From: Branchiostoma floridae
Lineage: Eukaryota > Chordata > Leptocardii > Amphioxiformes > Branchiostomatidae
Direction: 5' to 3'
DNA length: 64,000 bases
Assembly (NCBI RefSeq): GCF_000003815.2
Contig: NC_049993.1
Span: 8,059,762-8,123,761 of the forward strand
Below are positions 32,833-46,600 of the stretch, in pieces. The notes beneath the pieces were generated by a model. It saw nothing but the letters and a program-made list of their open reading frames with translations, was not told the DNA's origin and did not search any database. Position 1 is the first letter of the stretch, and the number at the start of each line of letters is the position of its first letter. A program made the translations under genes and the position numbers.

Positions 32833-35800
32833 ATGGCGTCGGAAAGCAGACCGCCTCTGGCAGCGTTGCGGAAGAAAACTCACGAGCATATCGCCAACTC
32901 TCGCGAACGTCACCACCCAGACTACGGCCGGGCGCTGACGCTCAACCTGCTGGAGGAACAGAAGCTGCGCACTACTGTGGCTTTACTGGACAGGCAGAAA
33001 ACAGCAGAAATCAGCAAGTTTCGTCTGGAGCACAGAGCGTTTCTCAGCAGGGCAAAATCTGCGACAGAGCAGGTCGGTACCAGTCCTAATAGCTGTACAA
33101 TCTACGCTAAAAACAGCTAGTACAAATGAAATACACCTTCCTGTATTGTCAGTGTTTGAATAATTCTAAACTGAAGGACATTTCCTAGTAGTATGTGACG
33201 GGTTAACTTCGAATCATTTCGTGGTGAACCAACGCTTACCTTTTTTTTAAATTGTGTGCCATGTTATGTCACACTGCACCGTAGAAACGCATTTTCTGTT
33301 TTGCCGATTTGTTGTAATTCAATATGATTGGTAAGTTATAGAGTGCATGACTCGAATACAATTTCACGATTTTAAAGTGGACTTCTGAAGACATAATACA
33401 ATGACAAGCCTCGGCTGACATATTTACTGTTACTATGCCTGTCGCATTGATAATAGATATGTCGAGGTCATTGTCTAAGCTACAGCACATACATGTTGGT
33501 ATGTAGACATAAATGGCAAAATCATATACACTCGGCTATTTATATATGAGATTAATTCAGGTTACGCCAACTCATAAAGTACTGGACAGAACAAATATCT
33601 ACAACATAAATACACTTATAACTGTATCGACTGGCATGTTTGTGCCCAAAAGTGCTGGAACAGATTTTTGCAGACGACAGGGTCACGACAGACTCAAATG
33701 GCAAAATCATAATACACTCGGCTATTTATACATGAGATTGATTCAGGTTACGCCAACTCATAAAGTACTGGACAAAACAAATATCTACAGAATAAATACA
33801 CTTATAACTGTACCGACTGACATTTTGGCGCCCAAAAGTGCTCGAACAGATTGTTGCAGACGACAGCGGTGGGCGGAAATTAGTCTACTACAACATGGCG
33901 TCAAAGTAGTATATCACACAGGAGTAGTTTTGACGTGTACAAGTGTTTCTGTACTGTGTCAAATGATAGATTACCGTGCTTTGGCCAAACTTTTTGACAT
34001 GACAAATCTGTAAGCAGATGTATGGTCAGGCTAAATGCTGTACGCGTGTTTTGCTCGTCTTTCTAGTGGTCCTGAGTGTAATCTAAGGCCACACTCACTT
34101 AATTTTATGCGCGAGGCCGAAAAACGGAAAATCCAGCAAAAAACGCTGCTAAATCACAGGACTAAACATCCAGTCTATTCTTTACCAAGGCTTTGTCTTA
34201 TGTTATCACCTTTAGTAAGACTGTAAGAGACAATCGTTTTTTAAAATTTATTGCCAGTCTTGTTTAAAGAGGGGAAACAAGGGCGCTATGACCCCATGCA
34301 TTGACCATGTGCAAGTGCAGGTGCTCTGGCAAGCATACAATTCTTATTGACCAGGGATGCTATTGTGTAACATGTGGTGAACATCTTTTTTAGAACAGGC
34401 GAAAAGCAATGCTCGTGCTTTGATGTCATCCATAGAATTATGTCGGTGTGACCTAAATGATTTTAGCCACCCATCTAAGAGCTAACTGACGCGGCCACAG
34501 GAAAGAAGTAAAAAAACGCTGCAACACCACCATTTGCGTGGAAATTATGACATGATATTAAACTTCCCCGGTGTATGGTTTTCATTTGTTTGTTTATTGC
34601 TAAGAGCTTGATACTCTATTACTTTCAGCTTAGTCGAGAGAGTCTGGGCGAATCTCGCGGCATCCGGAGACCGTGGTCTGAGTTCGGGATGGCGCGGGTG
34701 CAGTTCCAGAGCGCGGAGGCACGACTCGTGCACGGCGGCAGCAGCACCAAGGCCGGCCGCAAACCCGAGGGGTACCGGTCTCCTGTCGAGGACAAGAGTA
34801 GACTGCGGCTCAAAGGACACGGGTTCTACACCCACTGCCACCACTGCGCCAAGCGGTACATCAGGAGTACGGTGGCTGGTCCGGGCCGGCCCAGGAGTGA
34901 CTGTGAGCATGATGATAACATGTACATGTCATCTCGTAGTGTGACACCGGAGAAACAGGAGGAGGAGCAGATAACAGATAAAGGTACAGGATTATTTTTA
35001 CTTTAACGGTAAATGCAAGTCTCATCCCTCGATTCGAATGTCTCGACTACTTGACATCTATAATGTAGAACATGTATTGTATTCTTTCCTTCCAAGTAGT
35101 TTTTTTTCAATTATTTCATATTGGTACCATTTTGTTGTATTATCGTATGTGACTCCACGAGGGCACAACAAAACCGTATACACGACACTAAGTATAATAT
35201 TGTAAGAACTTTTGTTGTAAGCAGACTAGCACGCGTTTCAGCAACTTTGTGTTCCTTGTTAATTCCGCTTTTTGAATTTTATTTGCATGCATTTTACAAA
35301 ATATTTTGCTCTTCCGATTTTGTTCCTAGATCGCCAGGCTAGAAACACAAACCCAGGGTTTACCGTAGCTCGAGGGCAGGCAGCCTTTAAACGACCGCTT
35401 CAAAACGCAAAGAAACTGTCTTGCCCAACAACCGCAGCTACAGACACCGCAGTCATCACCTTACCAGTGGTAAAACCTCCAAGGCCATCTCCAGGGGACA
35501 GTTCTGGTAGGAGGAGGTCTAGTACCAGCAAACCAAGCATGTTAAAACATGTACAGGACCCATCCAAGCCGCAATTCACTTTAAATGTAGAAAACGTCAC
35601 AACACCTGACGATTATGCAACTAAGAACCAGGATAAGATCGCGACTGGGATCAACGGCAGGAACGACACTAGCGCACCAAGCGGACAACATCAGAACGAC
35701 AGTTCGGTTGTCATGGAATACGTTACCAAGTCGCTACCAACATCACCCAGGGGACGTTGGCTCTGGGCATTCAGAGCTTTCGTCAATGGTAACAAATCAC

Positions 35801-37104
35801 GACAAAGACCGGAGATACCCGGTAACCAAGACACCCCGACCACGAAAAACGTTGCCAAACCGAAGAAAGGGGCAAAGAAGAATAAAAGAAAGGGTAAAAA
35901 TGCAAAGTCTAAAGACAAAATCGCAAAGACCGGTGACAAAACGGGTAGAGACAAAAATGGAGAAAAGTCTAGAAAGCAGGCGGGAAGTTTTGGACACGAC
36001 ACTGAAGCCCACAAAACGCTTTGTCTTAGAAGCATTTTTCCGGTGCCTGCAAAGGCCCGGTGGTTGTGGGCAATGCGCGCAGTTCTGAGAGCTAAGAATA
36101 AAAGACAAAGGAAAGACTCACAGAAGCCAATCACAGAAGAAAGGAACGCAGTTATCAAAACTGCCAGAACTGAAAATTCACTGCCATGTTCACCAAAAGA
36201 ACGCTGGTTTTGGGCGATGACGGTCATCATTAGCCACAGAAAAGTTCAGAGCAGACCAAAGGAACATTTGCAAACTGCGACCGATGAAAGAGCTGAGATA
36301 AACCCCAAAGATACCCAACAGAATACGTCAACTGCCAAAGGCCGTTGGTTGTGGGCAATGAAAACAGTACTCAAGCAAACCGCTAGGCGTCGCCACGATG
36401 TCGCTGGATCACCCACGAAACCTAATAGCGTTAGCGTTAAGAGAGAAAGCGATGAAAATGCCGGACTGCCTTCTTCTCTCAAACAGCAGTGGAAATGGGC
36501 CATGCGAGCGGTCTTGAAAAATAAAGACAAGTTTGAGAAACAAGAACAGCCCTCACTAGACGAAAAACACGTGAAGAAAACAAGCAAAGTCGCGTCTTTT
36601 TCCAAAACTAAGACGGCTAAGACAGAGACAGTAACGTCAAGCCCTGTCACCCAAAAGAGAGGCAGAAGAAACAGTACTGCAGTTAACTCCTTTCTTGGTG
36701 CAGTGTCGTACAAACAACTGCAGACGTCCGGCATTTTCGGCAAATCTGGGAGTAAAACTAGAAGCGGGCGCCACCGTTCGCTCAAGTTTGACCCCCTCAC
36801 CCTTCTCAAACAGACAAAGGAGCAAGAAGAACAGAAAGAATCCTATGAGGACATGATGGAGAAGTTTAAGAAGCTTCGAAACTGTCGTTACCTGAGGTGG
36901 CGGCGAGGGCAGGATCCTTATCTGAACGACAGCTTCGACATGGTGCCACAGACAGGCATCCTGACACTGCCGCTGCCAAACCAGTTTACTACAGTAACTA
37001 GAAACAAGCTCGTCAGAAAACCGTCGTTCAGGCAGGCTCACAGGTCGACGTCCTTTTTTAGCACCAGTGTTGTAGCAGTAACAGCGGTGTCCGCGCGAAA
37101 GTAA
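32833..37104 (+). CDS. Unrecognised 789-aa basic protein with five RWLWAM repeats
   Basis: Three exons: 32833-33072, 34629-34983 and 35330-37104 (2370 nt; phases 0 and 1). Residues 1-80 are helical and charged (KTHEHIANSRERHHPD, NLLEEQKLRTTVALLDRQK). Exon 2 has a small HCHHCAKRY motif. Exon 3 contains five copies of a Trp-rich motif: RGRWLWAFRAFV (Trp near residue 342), KARWLWAMRAVL (443), KERWFWAMTVII (491), KGRWLWAMKTVL (538) and KQQWKWAMRAVL (586). Each is followed by a Lys/Arg tract and spaced 47-48 residues apart, with the first gap about double. A strongly basic Lys-rich stretch separates repeats 1 and 2. The C-terminus has a Glu/Lys helix (KEQEEQKESYEDMMEKFKK) and ends VSARK. No signal peptide or membrane span. 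The motif suggests amphipathic helices binding a partner or membrane, which is inference. Function unknown. Confidence 0.8.
33511..33866. repeat. 185-bp direct tandem duplication in intron 1
   Basis: AAATGGCAAAATCATA at 33511 recurs at 33696, and both units run through CAGACGACAG with few differences. Recent duplication; no coding content. Confidence 0.9.
34086..34454. mobile_element. MITE in intron 1, relative of 30632-31140
   Basis: Left end AGGCCACACTCACTTAATTT and inverted right end AGGTCACACCGACATAATTC share the GGCCACA...ATGGATGACATC pattern of the element at 30632. About 370 bp, more diverged, with no ORF. Confidence 0.6.
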
Positions 37105-40100
37105 TGGACTGTGCGTGCTTCAACTGACGTTTTATGCTTAGACACCGATACTTCTAATAATACGTTCAATGTTAAAAAACTCTCTTCGATATTGAAATGT
37201 ATGTTTATTCTTGTAATGTTTTGATAATCAATAGATTATATGATCAGAATGCAGAGTATTAGTGATTGATAGCGTTGTTGTATGAAAAACAAGCATTTCT
37301 GTCCTTGGTGCTGAACGCCATCCACCACATCTAAGTTTCTCGAGACTAAATCATTGCAGTTCTCAGCACATCTCATAGGCGGAGTCGCTACCACGTCTGT
37401 GCAAATGACAGAAAAACATTGTCCTTCGACTCAACAATGCAATGAAACTGACAACAAAAAGACAGAGACAAACCAAATAGTTGACAAGAAAATAGCCACT
37501 TTATTTCATTGCAACATTTTTAACAAGTGGACTACTTGACCTCTACCACCATGGATTACTAGTTCTCAACATATCTACATCTTAACATCATACATCTAGT
37601 TATGTTACATCCTCTCACTTTTCTAAGATTATATCTGTTTCGTTTTCTTTAAATGTTTCTTGGTCTCTCAACGTTGTTAGTATCGCCAGCTGATTGAAGC
37701 CACATATGGAATTCAACAACAGTAACTACCTGTTCTATTGCTAGAATACCTCGGACTACAAATGTATAGAGTCACACCAATTTAAGTTTGCAAAGCAAAT
37801 CAGCCTTTCTTCGAAAAGTTTTGAAGCTTTTGAAGCAACGCAAACACAAAACTATGGGAGGAATGATATGAGGCAATACTGTGAAGTCATCAAGGAAACT
37901 ATAGTGGTCTGTTATACTCAGTGTTACCTTCCTAAAAGCAATATAATTCTGCCAATATCAATAATGATGAAAAATAAAACCATTCATGGTACATAAGTTT
38001 TTTTTACATTCAACAGTTTGTCCAATAGTCTATTGTCAGAAAAATATAGCAGACACAAATGATTCTTATTAAAGTTAAGTAAAGCCCAACTCGTGTGAGA
38101 CACACAACACAAAACATAATTCATCTATGAACATGCAGAGACCAAAACAGTCAACGATGAAAAAGCCATTTCTTACAGCCCACTTAAAACCATTTTGTGT
38201 AGAAGTATGTAACAATATGGTATGATTTAAAAATGTTCTAGAATTAGTGTAAAAACTGAACAAATAGAAGAACACAAATCAGTATTGACAGATGAACCAC
38301 CATCCGAGGAATGCACATTGACTAAAATAGAAATCAGTTTCTTAACCATTCAATGCAACAGAGTCATACAATGTACATCACTAACAAAACACATCGTAAT
38401 ACATATCTTAAAACCTGTTCTTGACAACAAAAATAAATCACTTTAAATTTACTAAAGGTATTCTTTATTAGAAGCGTATATTTCCATTCACCCTGAGTTT
38501 ACACCGACATAAAATACAATTATTTGATAGATATTTAGTTTTGTTACCCAGTGATGACTGTTTACAAGCCATGCCTTTAATGTTCTTGCATATGAAAATT
38601 AAAGAATTGGGACTAGTCATTATAGCCACTAGATTTCAGTTTTGGTATCAATTGAAATCATACTAACTGTGCAATCTACATATTCTTCTCAGAGATCAAA
38701 TGTTTATTACAATAATATTATGACTCGTACCCGTTTTACAATCCACATTTTGTAAGACAGACATTTTAACATATATCTATACCGGGGTAGTCACAGAAAT
38801 ATCTTGTCTCTGCATCATTTAGCCTTTTGTTTTTGTCTGTTTGAAATGTTGAAGGCAAAAACATGGAATGTATGATTGTGTTAACTACACCATAAGTACA
38901 AGTACCATATAGCAATAGTTTTCTCTGCACCTAACTGACAAAACATAGTGCGTCACTCAAAGACAACATTTGACAGTGTTGATTCATAATATATCATACC
39001 CAGGCTCTTCTCTAAACTACAACACTAAGAATTACAGCCAAAACATCAAATTTTCTTGGTTATATATTTGGTACATTCATAATAATCTGTATTTTAGCTG
39101 TTTGTATTGACCATGCTCTTTGCTGCCATTATGATTGATTTATCTTTGAATTTGAGGTGTATAACTGGTAAGTTAAACTACCATCAACCCTCCAGATCTG
39201 AAACCTCCCACCTAAGCAGACATTGGGGTGAAAGATTGCAATGCTTCCTGGCTGCTGGATATTGAAATTCTCAGACAGTCCAGTTTCTTTGAAAGTAAAT
39301 CCACCCCAATACAGCCTGGTTGAAAACATTAAATCCTTACATTCTCTGACAGCCAGTTCATTCTGAAAGCAACCCATGCCGCTGTGACAACCCAACACGT
39401 ACCGTTCACCCCAACATCTGCTTGGACATTTCTGTGCTTCAAGTTCATGTTTGTAGACATAAGCTGAGTTAAAACCTCAAGACAGTCAAACCTGGTTTGG
39501 GCAACCACCTAGTGCAGGAAATCACCTGCATCAAACCCTCACGTCGAGCCTTTTTCACTCGATCTATCTCTTGGAGGTCAGCAATCAGACCTGAACAACA
39601 TCCTGCAACATCCAATCCTCGCAAGATGCGGAACAACAGATGTTAAACCGGAGAGATAGAGATAGATAGAGAGAAAGAGAGAGAGATAGATAGATAGAGA
39701 GAGAGAAAGAGAGATAAAGAGAGCGAGAGAGATGGAGAGTGAAAGACAGAGAGTGATACGTGTTGATAGAGAGAGGGAGATGGAGAGAGAAAGGATGAGA
39801 GAGAGAGAGAAAAAGAGAGAGATTAAAACTGTTGTGCATTTTTACATTGGTTAAACCCACCCTGCCCAGCAATCATTTTCCCACGTCTCTGAAAGGTTGC
39901 TGAATCCAGGTTTGACTGTATTACTGGTCAGTGTACACTGGGGCATATATGTACCTCTACTCATTTAGAGAAGAGTGCTTAACAGTACCTTGATTTTAAG
40001 ATACAAGTGTAAATGCTAGCTCACCTGTATTTTGTTACCTCTGTTATCTTGTATCCTTTTCTTCTTCCAAGACGATGTCAAAAGAATTGTCATCATTGCC

Positions 40101-40636
40101 ATACTTAGCAAAGCACCATATATAGGCTTTATAAACTTTACAAGCCTACAATATCTTCTACAACAAGAGCATTGCACATTTTATTCTTATAACAACAAGG
40201 TTTAAAGCAGTATTACTATTGTCATACATTTAGTTTGAGAATATAATGTTAAAGGTCCTTTCCTACTCTTGGACAATTTTCTTTGGTAATGAAAGAAAAC
40301 ACTAGATCATTGTTCAACCCGTCCTGAGATTATCCATTCATCAGGAATGTCATCTTTTTGGCTAGCAATTCATATACATGTAATTTTTACTTCTGTTTAC
40401 ATAAGCTTCTATAAAATCTAAAACACTAAGAAATAAAAGTTGAGAAATGCCAACAATTTTCTTTTTTGACTTGCTGAATCAAAAATCTTTTTATAACATT
40501 TGAAATAAAAGTTTTGCAGCAATTTTTCAACTGTTTGTACCTCCATAAATAGATTTCAACCCTTGACCCTGGGCAACATGTGGCTGTCATGTTTTCCACG
40601 ATGGCAGTAATTTTGTTGACACCAGAATGATGTGTG
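37105..40636. other. Convergent intergenic region; 3' UTRs, no coding exon seen
   Basis: AT-rich, between the stop of the RWLWAM gene (plus) and the stop of the MPV17L2-like gene (minus), so it probably includes both 3' UTRs. Candidate minus-strand polyadenylation signals lie near 37500 and 38463. A stray TGTCCTTGGTGCTGAA, the core of the minisatellite at 59.4-61.6 kb, is at about 37300. 39650-39830 is a GA/GATA microsatellite. Confidence 0.5.
39650..39830. repeat. GA/GATA-rich microsatellite
   Basis: About 180 bp of GAGA, GATA and GAAA units. A 95-codon minus-strand frame across it is a composition artefact (repeating Ser/Leu). Confidence 0.95.
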
Positions 40637-43600
40637 CTATTGAGCTTTGTTGATGTTTCCATTTATCTCTACGTTGGGTGAAAGAATGATGTCTTCCTTC
40701 TCAAGCAATGCCGCCTTCTTCCCATTGGCATCCTGAAAGAAATAGAGAGAGAGAATGGTTTATTTTCTTCACAGCCAACTTGCGGCTCGAAAGCTAAATT
40801 ATTAGGCTCGTTTACATTGTGTAACGCTACCTTATTACTACTCACGATAACATTGTAACATAAACAATACAAATAAGACGTGTGGCATGAATATCATAAT
40901 GAATAAATATTGCAGATACGAGTACAATGTCTAAAAGGCAAATTGAAATAGGCTTAAAACTATACATTTTAAAAGTCTAATCATGCTAAAACTGATTGAC
41001 TTGTCGTACAAAATTAGCTAAAAACAGATTGTCCAATCTGGTAGTCTACAGTTCATTCAATGATTTGATCATTGCTGGTACTGTAAATGCATTTAAGTTC
41101 GCAGGGATTTAATTTTGCGGTAGCGGGAAAAAAAGACTTCTCGCGGTGGATTTAATTTCGCGGTAACACCATAGACTGCAGTCTAATGTCATAGTAGAAA
41201 AATATTCGCGGTGGATTTAATTTTGCGGTGAAGTGGTCACCGCGAAAACCGCGAACAGTAATCCACTGCGAACATTTCTGCATTTACAGTATAGCACTGG
41301 TTAGCTAAGCGGTTAGTCCCAGTAGGTTGTTGGTATCGCGCAGAGTTGCCTGCCATGTTGTTGTCCAAGGGTAGAATGAGATAAACAGGCCTTTCAGTGA
41401 TACATGAAGACACAGTTACATAATTACATAATGACATAGCATCAACCAAACACACTGAAAACATTGTGAGTGCTACCAATACATTTGATTGCGATGACGT
41501 CAAGATGACACACTGGCAGACAAAGAGCCAGGTGAAAAACATACCTATTACCTCACTCTACTCAGGCAAAAATGAGTACTTAGCTTCAGTCTAATAGGAA
41601 AGTCCTCTCAGATGAGACAAAAAAATGGAGGCCTCGTGTCTGAGGAGCATGAGAAAGAACCAAACACACTTAAGGAGAAGACTAGGTGTCCTTCCCAGTG
41701 TTGCAGTCTTGTCTATGGGTTAACATCTTCAAAAGGCGATAGTCACCTGTTATGTCCATCCTTCCACAAATGTGGTAAACATGACATTGTATTATATAAA
41801 AAAAATAATGTTAGATAGATAAAACCTTACCCTGTGTTTGATATAAGACAGGTATGTATCCCAGCCCAGGGTCATGCAGTTGACATAGATCACCCGCAGG
41901 TGGCTTGGCACGAAGTAGAAGTTGATGGCTTGTGCTGGAGGCCAAACAGTCCAGTCAGCCTGCAAAGCAAAAAACAGAGAATGGATGAAACTCGAGGCCC
42001 TCTAGCACACTTCTTTGAAACTGCAGCGTCTTTTTACAGCATCCCTCTTTCACGCCCATGCTAAGATCTTTATTTGCTTTGTGTAAGACACAATGCCCTT
42101 GTTTAGATAGTAACCAAAGGCTAATTTCCTCAGAGCTCGAAGTATGACAAGGAGTAGTAGAGTTCATAAAGCCCTGTGAAAGGTAGGTTAAAAGATAACC
42201 AAAAAATCTGCAGACAAAGTCCCTTGGTTGTACAGCTAAGAACAGCCGGCAGTAGCTAGAGACTCAATCTTTCTTTCATGGTCAATTTGCTTTCAGAATC
42301 AAAACATCATTGTTGAATAATTACAAAAACATTCTTTTCTTTCAGTCTCCTCAGGCCATTTGAGAAGACTTGTTTCAGGAATAAGGGCCGGTTTACACAA
42401 GGCAAAAATGACTTGTCCTAAAAATGTTCTACAACGTTTGACGCACGGCTCCTCCCGAGGTGCCACAATGCGGCGCACCACGGCACATAGTTTTCGTTTT
42501 TACACGGGCAAAAAAAGCGTCCTAGGACACGCGCCGCGCATCGAACGTCGGAGGACATTTTTAGGACAAGTAATTTTTTTGCCTCCTGTAAACCGGCCTT
42601 AAGGTCACACACATCTAATTGCGTACATTGCTAAATGCTATCTGGACCGTTAGTCCGCAACTTCCAACTCCCTTTTGACATTCAGAGCTCACGGCGGGCA
42701 GGGAGATAAGGGATTATCTCATTAATGGGAGGCCTGCCACTGCTGCCCTGCAGTCACGGGTGTCAAATCTCATTTATTAACTGGAAGGCCTCAAAATTCC
42801 GCATAGTATTACATACAACCTTTTCAACAGTACACTGCATAATTTGTCTGGTTCAGATGACATGTAAAATCACCTGCACCAAATGATTTCCTTAAGTTCA
42901 ATTAACTGTTAAAAACCCATCTCAATCACTTTCATGGTTACTTTGACAGTTAACAAAACCTCCCCTAACATTTACCTGCAATATTACATAGACATATACA
43001 TACATTATCATATAGTAACATTACCTATCTTTTTGAGAAACTGTGTTAGAGAGATCTTTCAAACTGTGTTGGAGAATGGCAAGAGATGTCTCCAGTGCAG
43101 TGTCAATCACAATTAGTAGGTATGCACAACTTGGATAATTTTTATTCAGAAGTGCATTATTCTGGGAGATGCTGTAATGAAGATCTTTTTAGACATATTT
43201 TTCAGAAATTTGGATATAACATTAATGTATGCAAACCAGCAGAATTATGTTACCAGGTAGTGAATGTTACAAAGTACTGAGGGCCAGTGAATGTTTGTAC
43301 AGTTAGACATTAGAAAAACCTGCATACAGTAGTATTGACTCCAATTTTACCTGCAGTACCCAGTACATACAGGTGGTATTTGGAGCGCAGTGCCTGTACG
43401 TGGTCTCCCATATACAGTCTGTGGCTCTACACATGATTTATCATGTATGAGGCTTGTGATATTCACTCACAAGGCTCGTGGCTTGGTGACTTAATAGGAT
43501 CTGGTAATTAAAAGATGCATGCAGTAGTTTAACTCCCTGAGGGGGAATTGCAGGTAGCTATCAGAATCAGTGTTCCGACCAACAGGCAGCTTACGTGTGA

Positions 43601-46600
43601 CAGATACAAAATTAATTTATGTTTAATGTCAACTCTCGTAATTCAGCTGGGTACCCGTAGATTGCCACATTGAAAAAACAAGGCTTAGCGCAAGTGCAGC
43701 CTTTTCAAGAATGTTTCAATCACCTGGGTATCTGAAGTGTGTGTTCCTTATGGATTGCTGCATAAGTAGATCTCTTTTACTTTAAATTAGTCTCACATTT
43801 TCAATGCAACTGTCAAAGGATAGCAAGAGTTAATCTTATATGGTAGGATATAAACCCATATAAAATATATGGGGATGAATTTTGTTGTTGATCACACCAT
43901 GAGCATACAAAATGTCATGATCATAGAATTCAGTGATTGCAGAATGCTGGTCCATCAGTTCTCCAATACTAGAAATCAATGCTGAATGTTGGTGGTTGAA
44001 GGTTAAAATTACACAAGGATTAGATGAGAAGCTATTTCTGTGATGTGGTAATCCCAAAGCAATTACTGTAGACCTTGTTAATGGACAGGTACTGATGCTG
44101 AACCTTGTCATGAGGCCTCTTTCTGGTCCCAACTAGTTGCATGTATAAAGGCTGAAGAATCTCTATAATAGGGCTTGTTGCCTCTCTTTTTGAAGCCGAT
44201 CTGACGTAATTTTGGTTTACACAATCTATAGACAGAATGAATATCTGGTCAGCACCAAGGAGAGAGCCAGGTAGAATGGCCATGTAGAATCTTGCCAGTA
44301 GACCGATCCTGATTGTCTATCACAATCAACACTTCAACCAATGATAGCATAGCAATTACTGGTTCAACCAATGAAAAAGTAAGTGAATGTTCTTCAAATA
44401 TTTGTATTTTTTGAGGTTTTATTTTGCATTTCTACATTTTGAAGGAGGTGGGTGGGGGTATAGCATTGGCGTGCTAATATGGGGACAGCATTTTTAGAAA
44501 TACTTCCTTTCTCAAGTTCCAGCTATCAAGTCAACCACAATGGCAAAATTCGACTTTCACATAACACACAAAAACAGTACTAGGGATGATCCAAAACCCC
44601 AACTGAATTCTATTTCTCAATGACTAAAGGATATAAAGGCTGGACTTTCAAAAGAAGTCCCAGATGTCAAAAGGTGTTGGAAACAGCTTTTCCATTTGTT
44701 AGACAACTGTGTGATTGACTGGAAGGATGCCAGAGTCTTACACAGTGTGGATAACAGACACCAGGCTGGACTAATGATCTGTCTGGATCAGACAATCCTC
44801 TCCAGTCATGATCCATGAAGAGGATACAAACTAAGCCATGTTTGGGACTATATAATATACACACATGATTGTATTTTCTGGCTGCAGTGTTAACTACCGG
44901 TAGAATACTATTCACACAGCGCAACTATTGGATCATCCTTCATGTGTAACTGGGAAGTGCCAGAGTTGCGTGGCAAGGCCAAATCCCTGCAAAACAGCTT
45001 CATGAAGTTAATTCTGGGGGAAGGGGTTTGGAAACGAAACACTCAAATTTCGTGCCAAAATGTTCTAGCTCTGGGACCGACATACTCGGTGGTGCGAATA
45101 TGCATCTCCCCTTCCTTACATAGTGTTGGGGATGATGTCATTGCGGATTAAGCCAATTAAAATGCAGTGTAAGTAGTGGTCAGGAGTAAAAACTCTAGTC
45201 ATTAGATCCCTGAATAAGGTAGCAGAGGACCTTGCACACATTGGACTTGTTAACGATTTAGTCGGTAAGTCCACTGGTTTGAAAATGGACTTCCTCAGAG
45301 AGGACTAAAGATGGTCTTACTCCCTTAATTGGTGTGAAGGACTTATTCTGGATAATAGCCCAGTGGACTTACTGTGGGAGTAACTCCCCCTCTGGCACAA
45401 GTACATGTAAGAGCACCAACAGTCTACATGCATCCTATTTTGGGTCCCAGGTTTGCAATGGGGCTGCTAAAAACTAAAAGGCATTTAAACAAACCCCCTT
45501 CTTTACACATGGATGAATTGTTGTTAGCAAATACTTCTGTACAGGTGCAATCAGTTAACTTAATGCATTCGTGAATGACTGTGTCATAATTTCATTCACC
45601 CTAATGTAGCAAAACACATATTGCTAAGTACATGCTTATTGTATCTGAAAATTTGCTGCTCCTCTATTGTTTTGATGATTCATGCAAAAGCTAATTGAGA
45701 AATCACATTATTGTCATTAGGGGCAAATAATTGAGAATTTGTCTGCTAAAGAGAGAGATGTGCCGCCTCTGGACCTGCGCTGGCACATGGTGCATCCGTC
45801 AGACTGTGAAACCTGTAGTTATTCTATTCCCCTTTTCCTAATAACATCTTGTGTTTGATCACAGAATTCATTCCGTCAAATTTGTGGCTGTGACAATGCA
45901 ACTTCATCAGACTCGCAGATTTCCCCCCCTGATTGGCTCATCCGAATCCTCGGGGTGAGTAGTGGCAGGAGTGCAGAAAACAACATCACCCAGAGATCAC
46001 TCAATCCACTATTGGTGCACGGAGACGGTGGAGGTTAATTCAAGGGCTAATACAACTTCATCTTGACTGGGAAAACTTGAGTTTGCCATTAGCCTTTTAA
46101 CTATGACACACAAATTCAAGGGAGTGGTCACACAAGTGCGTATATACAAGTCTGTATAAGTTTTGTATTTTATATTCTTTTGGTTTAGGCAATGTTTGCG
46201 AGGAAGTAGTTGTATTTAATGTAATACTTTTTTGGCCACAGACTTTACCTACAAAAAAAAAAAAATTATTCTCAACTAAGGCCCTTGAAATTTAATTTCA
46301 ATATCTATATTGGATTAACCCCCAATGTCTCCGTGCACCCATAGTGGATTGAGTGATCTATGGGTGATGTTGTCTTCTGCACTCCTGCCACTACTTGTAT
46401 CTAATACAAGTCTTGTATATACACAATTCTGTGACCACTCCCTAAATTTGCTGGTTTCGAAAGTGTGAGAGGATAGTCTGCACCTAACGGTCAACACAGT
46501 TTTAGAAGAAAAGTAGTCAGATTAGATCCCCAAATGATTTCATCAGGTTGGTAGAAGATCGGATATTGGATTCTTTTTTCATACAACCAGTGATGTCTCT

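Noticed and set aside
33513-34013. 166-codon plus frame in intron 1 of the RWLWAM gene
   Set aside because: It is two translations of the 185-bp tandem duplication running into unrelated sequence; no splice sites fit the gene's phase.
35615-37041. Long open frames on the opposite strand and other frames of the RWLWAM exon (up to 187 codons)
   Set aside because: They are shadows of a basic, Lys/Arg-rich coding exon. Only the plus frame joins exons 1 and 2 in phase.
39585-39872. 95-codon Ser/Leu-rich frame
   Set aside because: Direct translation of the GA/GATA microsatellite.
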